The position numbers and the translations under genes were made by a program. Source: Pseudogulbenkiania ferrooxidans 2002 (GTDB lineage: Bacteria; Pseudomonadota; Gammaproteobacteria; Burkholderiales; Chromobacteriaceae). Taken from it: a stretch of 64,000 bases of DNA. The stretch spans positions 494,910-558,909 of the forward strand of contig NZ_ACIS01000001.1 in NCBI RefSeq assembly GCF_000174355.1, read 5' to 3'. Under the pieces are notes generated by a model that was given only the letters and a program-made list of their open reading frames with translations, ran no database searches and was not told the origin of the DNA. Shown here one piece after another: positions 56,257 to 64,000 of the stretch; the first letter of the stretch is position 1, and every line of letters begins with the position of its first letter.

Positions 56257-57849
56257 ATGAAAATTGCCAAGCATTTGCTGCTCACCGCTGGCCTGCTCGC
56301 CGGCGCGTCCATGGCGCAGGCCGCCGGTACCTTGATCTACTGTTCCGAGGGGAGCCCGGCCGGCTTCGATCCGGGCCAGTACACTACCGGCACCGATTTC
56401 GACGCCTCGGCAGAAACCGTGTTCAACCGCCTGGTGCAATTCGAACGCGGCGGTACCAAGGTGATTCCCGGCCTGGCCGAAAAGTGGGAGGTCTCGCCGG
56501 ATGGCCTGAACTACACCTTCCATCTGCGCAAGGGCGTCAAGTTCCACACCACCGACTACTTCAAGCCGAGCCGCGAATTCAACGCCGACGACGTGCTGTT
56601 CACCTTCCAGCGCATGCTCGACAAGAACCACCCGTTCCGCAAGGCCTACCCGACCGAATTCCCGTACTTCACCGACATGGGCATGGACGCGAACATCGCC
56701 CACGTCGAGAAGATCGACCCGTACACCGTCAAGTTCACCCTCAAGAAGATCGACGCCGCCTTCGTGCAGGATCTGGCGATGAGCTTCGCCTCGATCCAGT
56801 CCGCCGAATACGCCGACAAGCTGTTGAAGGAAGGCAAGCCGCAGCTGATCAACCAGCAGCCGGTCGGCACCGGCCCGTTCATCTTCAAGCGCTACCAGAA
56901 AGACGCCCAGATCCGCTTCGTCGGCAACAAGGAATACTGGAACAAGGGTGAGGTGAAGCTCGACAACCTGGTGTTCGCCATCACCACCGATCCGTCGGTG
57001 CGCTTCCAGAAGCTGAAAGCCGGCGAATGCCAGGTCACCACCTTCCCGCGCCCGGCCGACGTGCCGGCGATGAAGGCCGACCCGAAACTCAAGGTGATGT
57101 CACAGTCCGGCTTCAACCTCGGCTACGTCGCCTACAACGTCAAGCACAAGCCGCTGGAGAAGCTCGAAGTGCGCCAGGCGCTGGACATGGCGATCAACAA
57201 GAAAGCCATCATCGACGCCGTGTATCAGGGGGCCGGCCAATCGGCCACCAACCCGATGCCGCCGACCCAGTGGTCGTACAACAAGTCGCTGAAGGACGCC
57301 CCGTACAGCCCGGAAAAGGCCAAGGAGCTGCTGAAGAAGGCCGGCTTCCCGAACGGCTTCGAACTCAGCCTGTGGGCTATGCCGGTGCAGCGCCCGTATA
57401 ACCCGAACGCCAAGGTGATGGCCGAAATGATCCAGTCCGACTGGGCCAAGATCGGCGTCAAGGCCAAGATCCAGTCCTACGAGTGGGGCGAGTACCTCAA
57501 GCGCGCCAAGGCCGGCGAGCACGATTCCATGCTGATCGGCTGGACCGGCGACAACGGCGATCCGGACAACTGGCTGGGCGTGCTGTTCGGCTGTGAAGCG
57601 ATGAACGGCAACAACTTCTCCAAGTGGTGCTACAAGCCGTTCGAAGACCTGATCCAGAAGGGCAAGACCACCGCCAACGTCGGCGAGCGCACCAAGCTCT
57701 ACATGAAGGCGCAGGAAATCGTGAAGCAGCAGGTGCCGCTCACCACCATCGCGCACTCCACGGTGAACCAGCCTATGCGCAAGGAAGTGGAAGGCTTCAA
57801 GGTCAGCCCGTTCGGCCTGAATTCCTTCTACGGTGTCAGCGTCAAATAA
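56257..57849 (+). CDS. dppA: Dipeptide ABC transporter substrate-binding protein
   Basis: The 530-residue periplasmic protein (signal peptide to about residue 22, SMAQA) is a family 5 binding protein: GTLIYCSEGSPAGFDPGQYTTGTDFDAS and YTFHLRKGVKFH resemble DppA closely. The Asp in GDNGDPDNWL is in the peptide-binding region. Dipeptides are the likely ligands. It is separated from dppB by 409 bp with a stem-loop, so it may be made in excess over the permease. Confidence 0.92.
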   Translation: MKIAKHLLLTAGLLAGASMAQAAGTLIYCSEGSPAGFDPGQYTTGTDFDASAETVFNRLVQFERGGTKVIPGLAEKWEVSPDGLNYTFHLRKGVKFHTTDYFKPSREFNADDVLFTFQRMLDKNHPFRKAYPTEFPYFTDMGMDANIAHVEKIDPYTVKFTLKKIDAAFVQDLAMSFASIQSAEYADKLLKEGKPQLINQQPVGTGPFIFKRYQKDAQIRFVGNKEYWNKGEVKLDNLVFAITTDPSVRFQKLKAGECQVTTFPRPADVPAMKADPKLKVMSQSGFNLGYVAYNVKHKPLEKLEVRQALDMAINKKAIIDAVYQGAGQSATNPMPPTQWSYNKSLKDAPYSPEKAKELLKKAGFPNGFELSLWAMPVQRPYNPNAKVMAEMIQSDWAKIGVKAKIQSYEWGEYLKRAKAGEHDSMLIGWTGDNGDPDNWLGVLFGCEAMNGNNFSKWCYKPFEDLIQKGKTTANVGERTKLYMKAQEIVKQQVPLTTIAHSTVNQPMRKEVEGFKVSPFGLNSFYGVSVK

Positions 57850-57881
57850 GGACGGCACTGCGCCTGTCTGATGGCTGATTG

Positions 57882-57901
57882 TCGGGGGCTGCGGCCCCCG
57901 A
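57882..57901 (+). terminator. Stem-loop after dppA (attenuator-like)
   Basis: TCGGGGGC pairs with GCCCCCGA around a TGCG loop, 33 nt past the dppA stop. There is no T-tract. Hairpins here commonly lower downstream permease expression. The rest of 57850-58258 shows no gene. Confidence 0.5.
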
Positions 57902-58258
57902 TCCATTACAACGGTTCCGACCATGCAAAGGGCATGACCCGAAGCAGTTCGGGGCCGTTGAGCGGATGGTGGAAAGGCCGACTGGGCCCGGGAAAATGAC
58001 CGCGGCCGGATGCATCTTCGTCGCTTCTTGACCTATATCAATACCCCCGCGCCAGCGCGATGTTATCGTTCTCTTGCCGTGACGGTAACGAGTAGCTGAT
58101 GTGGGTGGGTGGTTCAGTTGCAACGTTATCGTCCGGCGCCTCCTTCTCTCTTCTCCCGCGGTTTTTCCTCCATCTTTCGCTTGGCATGATCCCTTACCCG
58201 GGGTCGACCAACAGTGCGCCTTATCGCTGCGTGCACTGAGCGTGGGAGATGTTTCACT

Positions 58259-59287
58259 ATGTTTTCATTCATTCTGAGGCGCCTGGGTCTGCTGCTGCCG
58301 ACGTTTTTCGGCATCACGCTGATCACCTTCGGCCTGATCCGCCTGATCCCCGGTGATCCGGTGGAAGTCATGGTGGGCGAGCGTACCCTCGACCCGCAGA
58401 TGCATGCCGACGCCATGCATCGCCTGGGCCTCGACAAGCCGATCTACCTGCAATACGTCGATTACCTGCATAACCTGGCGACCGGCCACCTGGGCGAGTC
58501 GCTGGTGACCAAGGACAGCGTGTGGAAGGAATTCACCACGCTGTTTCCGGCCACGCTGGAACTGGCCGTGATGGCCATGCTGTTCGCCGCCGTGTTCGGC
58601 CTCTTGGCCGGCGTGATCGCCGCCATCAAGCGCGGCTCGATCTTCGATCACGGTGTCATGGGGCTCGCCCTGACCGGTTTCTCGATGCCGATCTTCTGGT
58701 GGGGCCTGATCCTCATCATGTTCTTCTCGGTCAAGCTCGGCTGGACGCCGGTGTCGGGCCGGCTCGACCTGGCCTTCGACATCGCGCCGCGCACTGGCTT
58801 CATGCTGATCGACGCCTGGTTGGCCGAAGCGGCCGATCCCTCGCTCAATGCCGGCGCCTTCAAAGACGCCTTGAAGCACCTGATCCTGCCCGCCATCGTG
58901 CTGGGCACCATCCCGCTGGCGGTGATCGCGCGCATGACCCGCTCCTCGATGTTGGAAGTCCTGCGTGAGGACTACGTCCGAACCGCGCGTGCCAAGGGTC
59001 TGTCGCCGGCGCGGGTGATCTTCATCCATACCCTTCGCAACGCCATGATCCCGGTGTTGACGGTGATGGGGCTGCAGGTGGGGACGCTGATGGGCGGCGC
59101 GGTCCTGACCGAAACCATCTTCTCCTGGCCCGGCATCGGCAAGTGGTTGATCGACGCCATCAGCCGGCGTGACTACCCGGTGGTGCAAAACGGCATCCTC
59201 ATGGTCGCCACGCTGGTGATCCTGGTGAACTTCATCGTGGACATCCTCTACGGCATCGCCAACCCGCGCATCCGTCATGCCAAGTAA
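58259..59287 (+). CDS. dppB: Dipeptide ABC transporter permease DppB
   Basis: The 342-residue inner-membrane permease begins FSFILRRLGLLLPTFFGITLITFGLIRLIPGDP, typical of DppB, and has about six membrane segments with the EAA loop EDYVRTARAKGLSPARVI near residue 240. GGGAG precedes the ATG at 58259. It is followed 16 nt later by dppC. An uptake-like 12-mer lies at 58818-58829. Confidence 0.94.
   Translation: MFSFILRRLGLLLPTFFGITLITFGLIRLIPGDPVEVMVGERTLDPQMHADAMHRLGLDKPIYLQYVDYLHNLATGHLGESLVTKDSVWKEFTTLFPATLELAVMAMLFAAVFGLLAGVIAAIKRGSIFDHGVMGLALTGFSMPIFWWGLILIMFFSVKLGWTPVSGRLDLAFDIAPRTGFMLIDAWLAEAADPSLNAGAFKDALKHLILPAIVLGTIPLAVIARMTRSSMLEVLREDYVRTARAKGLSPARVIFIHTLRNAMIPVLTVMGLQVGTLMGGAVLTETIFSWPGIGKWLIDAISRRDYPVVQNGILMVATLVILVNFIVDILYGIANPRIRHAK
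58818..58829 (+). repeat. Uptake-like 12-mer within dppB
   Basis: Exact copy read as Trp-Leu(TTG)-Ala-Glu-Ala, in a region between membrane segments. Confidence 0.5.
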
Positions 59288-59303
59288 CCGCACAGGAGCC
59301 GTC

Positions 59304-60227
<924 letters not shown>

Positions 60228-60237
60228 GGGGAAATAC

Positions 60238-61208
60238 ATGAGTCTGTTGCAAATCAAGAACCTCTCGGTCGAGTTCGGTTCGGACAAGAACCCCTTCCGC
60301 GCCGTGGAAGGGCTGGATCTCACCGTCGATCAGGGCGAGATCGTGGGCATCGTCGGCGAATCTGGTTCCGGCAAGTCGGTGACGATGATGGCGATGATGG
60401 GCCTCCTGGAAGGACAGGGCCGCATCGTCGCCGACAAGCTGCAATTCGACGGCAAGAACCTGCTCACCATCAGCGCGCGCGAACGGCGCAAGATTGTCGG
60501 CAAGGATATCTCGATGATCTTCCAGGACCCGATGACGGCGCTCAACCCGAGCTTCACCGTCGGTTACCAGATCATGGAGGTGCTCAAGCTGCACCAGGGG
60601 CTGCGCGGCGCGGCGCTCAAGGCGCGTGCGCTGGAGCTGATGGAAATGGTGGAAATCCCGGCGGCGGCGAGCCGCCTCTCCGCCTACCCGCACCAGCTCT
60701 CCGGTGGTATGAGCCAGCGCGTGGCCATCGCCATGGCCATTGCCTGCAATCCCAAGCTGCTGATCGCCGACGAGCCGACCACCGCGCTCGACGTCACCAT
60801 CCAGGCGCAGATCATGGAACTGCTGGTCAGCCTGCAGCAAAGCCAGAACATGGCGCTGATCCTCATCACCCACGACCTGGCCGTGGTGGCCGAGGTGGCG
60901 CAGCGTTTGGCGGTGATGTACGCCGGCCAAGTGGCGGAAATGGGCCAGGTGCCGGACATTTTCCGTCACCCCTCCCATCCGTATACCGAAGCGCTGTTGA
61001 AGTCGATCCCGGAACACAGCAAGGGCGCGCACCGCCTCTCCACGCTGCCGGGCATCGTGCCGGGGCAGTACGACCGGCCGTCGGGCTGTCTGCTGTCGCC
61101 GCGCTGCCCGTACGTGCAGGAGCGTTGCCGCGCCGAGCGGCCGGCGCTGACCGCGCAACGCCAGGGCGCCGTGCGTTGCCATTTTCCGCTGTATGACAAG
61201 GAGTCCTG

Positions 61209-61209
<1 letters not shown>
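60238..61209 (+). CDS. dppD: Dipeptide ABC transporter ATPase DppD
   Basis: The 323-residue ATPase has Walker A GESGSGKS, signature [14 protein letters not shown], Walker [14 protein letters not shown], and the C-terminal oligopeptide-transporter domain with Cys-rich [15 protein letters not shown], which may bind a 4Fe-4S cluster. The stop overlaps the dppF start (TGATG). Confidence 0.94.
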
Positions 61210-62180
<971 letters not shown>

Positions 62181-62205
62181 TAGACTGAAACCAGCGCCCG
62201 GCCTG

Positions 62206-62231
62206 AAACCCCGCTTGAGGCGGGGTTTTTT
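62206..62231 (+). terminator. Terminator of the dpp operon
   Basis: AAACCCCGC (62206-62214) pairs with GCGGGGTTT (62220-62228) around TTGAG and continues TTT, 25 nt after the dppF stop. Confidence 0.9.
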
Positions 62232-62284
62232 GCTATGCAGCAAAAATAACTTTACCTTGCCCGTTTTGCAGGATAGATTCGACC

Positions 62285-62812
62285 ATGGTGCAGATGAATA
62301 AAACAGGAAAACGCAAATTGAAGCGAGCCGTGTACGCCGGGAGTTTCGACCCGGTCACCAATGGACATCTGTGGATCATTCGCAAGGCCGTCGAGCTGTT
62401 TGACGAAGTGATCGTCGCCATTGGCGTCAATCCGGACAAGCACTGCAGCTTCAGTGTCGAAGAACGCCTCGAGATGCTGCTGGCCGTCACGCAGGAATTT
62501 CCCAATCTGCGCGTCGAAGTCTTCGAGAACCAGTTTCTGGTCAATTACGCCCAGTCGGTCGGCGCGAACTACATCATCCGCGGCATCCGTACCGCCAGCG
62601 ACTACGAGTACGAGCGCACCATGCGCTACATCAATACCGACCTGCACCCGGATATCACCACCATCTTCCTGCTGCCGCCGCGTGAATACGCCGAAGTCTC
62701 CTCCACCATGGTCAAGGGACTGGTCGGGCCGCAAGGCTGGGAACTGGTCATCCGCCAATACCTGCCGGAGCCGGTCTGTCTCAAGCTGGTGGAAATGCAC
62801 CACAAGCCATAA
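62285..62812 (+). CDS. coaD: Pantetheine-phosphate adenylyltransferase
   Basis: The 175-residue enzyme makes dephospho-CoA from phosphopantetheine and ATP. It has the nucleotidyltransferase motif [15 protein letters not shown], then [20 protein letters not shown] and the ATP-binding [11 protein letters not shown]. The N-terminus has about ten extra residues compared with the usual family length; the ATG at 62285 or the Met at residue 4 could be the start. Confidence 0.93.
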   Translation: MVQMNKTGKRKLKRAVYAGSFDPVTNGHLWIIRKAVELFDEVIVAIGVNPDKHCSFSVEERLEMLLAVTQEFPNLRVEVFENQFLVNYAQSVGANYIIRGIRTASDYEYERTMRYINTDLHPDITTIFLLPPREYAEVSSTMVKGLVGPQGWELVIRQYLPEPVCLKLVEMHHKP

Positions 62813-62860
62813 CGAGTCATAATATCCCCCGCTCGGCCATCCGCCTGGCCGAAACACCCC

Positions 62861-62897
62861 GCGCGTCAGAGTCCGAAACTGGCGCGTTTTGCTTTTT
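62861..62897 (+). terminator. Terminator after coaD
   Basis: GCGCGTCAG (62861-62869) pairs with CTGGCGCG (one G-T pair) and is followed by TTTTGCTTTTTT, 49 nt past the coaD stop. It excludes an early start for the next gene. Confidence 0.75.
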
Positions 62898-62941
62898 TGA
62901 TGGACACCGGCCCGCAAGCCGGTCAGAAGAAGGATAGCGCC

Positions 62942-63889
62942 ATGGTGGATGTGACACCGTTCGCCAATCGACTCGGCAAGAATTTCAAGCATTACGCCAA
63001 ATGGGCTCGCCGTCAGGGCATCGATGCCTGGCGTGCCTATGACCGCGACGTGCCGCAGTTTCCTCTGGCGGTGGATATCTACGGCCAGCGTGTCCACGTG
63101 CAGGAATACGATACCGGCTGGGAAATGGACGACAGCGAGCGCGAAGTCTGGCTCGACGCCTGCTTGGACGCCATCCGGCAGGTCACCGGCGTGGCGCGTG
63201 AGCACATCGCGCTCAAGACCCGTCGCCGTCAAAAGGGCGAAAGCCAGTACGAAAAACTCGGCGAGCTGGGCGACGACTTCATAATCGAAGAGTTCGGCCA
63301 ACGTTTCATCGTCAACCTCGAGGCCTATCTCGACACCGGCTTGTTTATCGACCATCGCAACACCCGCAAGCGCGTGCGCGAAGAAGCCGCCGGCAAGCGT
63401 TTCCTTAACCTGTTCGCCTACACCGGCAGCTTCACCGTCTACGCCGGTGCCGGCGGTGCGATCAGTTCGGAAACGGTCGACCTGTCCAACACCTACCAGG
63501 ACTGGTCACGCCGCAACTTCGAACTCAACGGTCTGGATCTCAACCGTCACCAGCTGGTGCGTGCTGACGTGTTCCAGTACCTCGACGACGCCATCTACCA
63601 GCGCAAACAGTTCGACCTTATCGTCATGGACCCGCCGACCTTCTCCAACTCCAAGAAGATGCTCGACATCCTCGACGTCCAGCGCGACCACGTGCGTCTG
63701 ATCGACGATGCCATGGCGCTGCTCGCGCCGGGGGGTACACTGTACTTCTCCAACAACCTGCGCTCGTTCGCACTCGATCCAAGGCTGGCCGAGAGTTACG
63801 ACGTGCGCGATATCAGCGCCCAGTCGGTACCGGAAGACTTCCGCAATAAGAAAATCCACGTCTGTTATCGACTGCAGCACCGTGCATGA
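62942..63889 (+). CDS. Class I SAM-dependent 23S rRNA methyltransferase (RlmK-like)
   Basis: The 315-residue protein resembles the C-terminal half of the bifunctional RlmKL, which makes m7G in 23S rRNA. Motif I is FLNLFAYTGSFTVYAG, motif IV is VMDPPTFSNSKKM, and a PUA-like/linker region precedes them (QEYDTGWEMDDSEREVW). In this lineage the two halves may be separate genes. The ATG at 62942 has AAGGA seven bases upstream. Confidence 0.85.
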   Translation: MVDVTPFANRLGKNFKHYAKWARRQGIDAWRAYDRDVPQFPLAVDIYGQRVHVQEYDTGWEMDDSEREVWLDACLDAIRQVTGVAREHIALKTRRRQKGESQYEKLGELGDDFIIEEFGQRFIVNLEAYLDTGLFIDHRNTRKRVREEAAGKRFLNLFAYTGSFTVYAGAGGAISSETVDLSNTYQDWSRRNFELNGLDLNRHQLVRADVFQYLDDAIYQRKQFDLIVMDPPTFSNSKKMLDILDVQRDHVRLIDDAMALLAPGGTLYFSNNLRSFALDPRLAESYDVRDISAQSVPEDFRNKKIHVCYRLQHRA

Positions 63890-63913
63890 GCGGTCCACTG
63901 ATGTAGAAAAGCA

Positions 63914-63938
63914 GGGTTGGCTTCGGCCAACCCTTTTT
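63914..63938 (+). terminator. Terminator containing the uptake-like 12-mer
   Basis: GGGTTGGC and GCCAACCC (63914-63921, 63926-63933) form an 8-bp stem with the stable TTCG loop, followed by TTTTT, 24 nt after the methyltransferase stop. The minus strand of 63921-63932 is an exact GGTTGGCCGAAG. Neisseria DUS often form terminators in this way. Confidence 0.9.
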
Positions 63939-64000
63939 GTTTTCGGATGGGTTTCGCTTGTGTATCAATAGTTTGCGGCCTTCGTGCCGATTTTCTGTCA

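Overview
The window is high-GC bacterial chromosome with no rRNA genes, CRISPR arrays or intact transposons. Gene order and protein character (rpsU-yqeY-dnaG-rpoD, a full iscRSUA-hscBA-fdx-iscX operon, PQQ-dependent alcohol oxidation) fit a betaproteobacterium, most likely order Neisseriales, family Chromobacteriaceae. That placement is inferred from protein resemblance, not from a database search.

Layout. 1-4671: end of rpsU, yqeY, dnaG and rpoD, then a CAU-anticodon tRNA with tRNA-Ile2 features. 4672-8590: a 3.9 kb accessory segment bounded by the tRNA and a 45-nt copy of its 3' half; it holds IS3- and IS5-family transposase relics, a divergent LysR/MFS pair and one small hypothetical gene. 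8798-12444: envelope genes (DUF1345 protein, OmpA-type lipoprotein, DgkA, PAP2 phosphatase) and a flavin reductase. 12696-33965: one large block for PQQ synthesis and alcohol oxidation. It contains pqqABCDE, a metallohydrolase/SoxYZ-like/periplasmic-binding/PedF/DUF779/aldehyde dehydrogenase operon, a NosP-like FIST protein with a NahK-like hybrid kinase, a PedBC-type ABC exporter with a beta-propeller and a binding protein, the quinoprotein alcohol dehydrogenase with its cytochrome, and a NarL-type response regulator. 34172-46687: chemotaxis receptor, MltA, a two-gene RND efflux system, outer-membrane protein, hydrolase, AlaX editing protein, LysE exporter with Lrp regulator, DUF2799 lipoprotein, uridine kinase. 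46797-53596: GST and the isc operon. 53864-64000: KAS III enzyme, LysR regulator, dppABCDF-like peptide transporter, coaD and an RlmK-like methyltransferase.

How it works together. In the central block the dehydrogenase oxidises an alcohol in the periplasm using PQQ made by pqqA-E. Electrons pass to c-type cytochromes (ExaB-like and PedF), and ExaC-type aldehyde dehydrogenase removes the aldehyde. The catalytic motif Asp321-Phe-Asp323 is the pattern associated with lanthanide-using enzymes. A shared palindrome, core CGACTTAAGTCG, lies upstream of four transcription units (exaA, the ped ABC operon, exaC, pqqA), so the block looks like one regulon, perhaps run by the local response regulator.

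Most notable non-gene signals: (1) a 12-mer GGTTGGCCGAAG present ten times exactly, on both strands, half of them intergenic, resembling a DNA-uptake-sequence dialect; (2) three copies of a roughly 230-330 bp element at 21.5-22.5 kb with nested hairpins whose stems covary; (3) four 140-170 bp intergenic elements with 18-bp terminal inverted repeats, two of them inside the isc operon, three starting exactly at a stop codon; (4) the shared PQQ palindrome.
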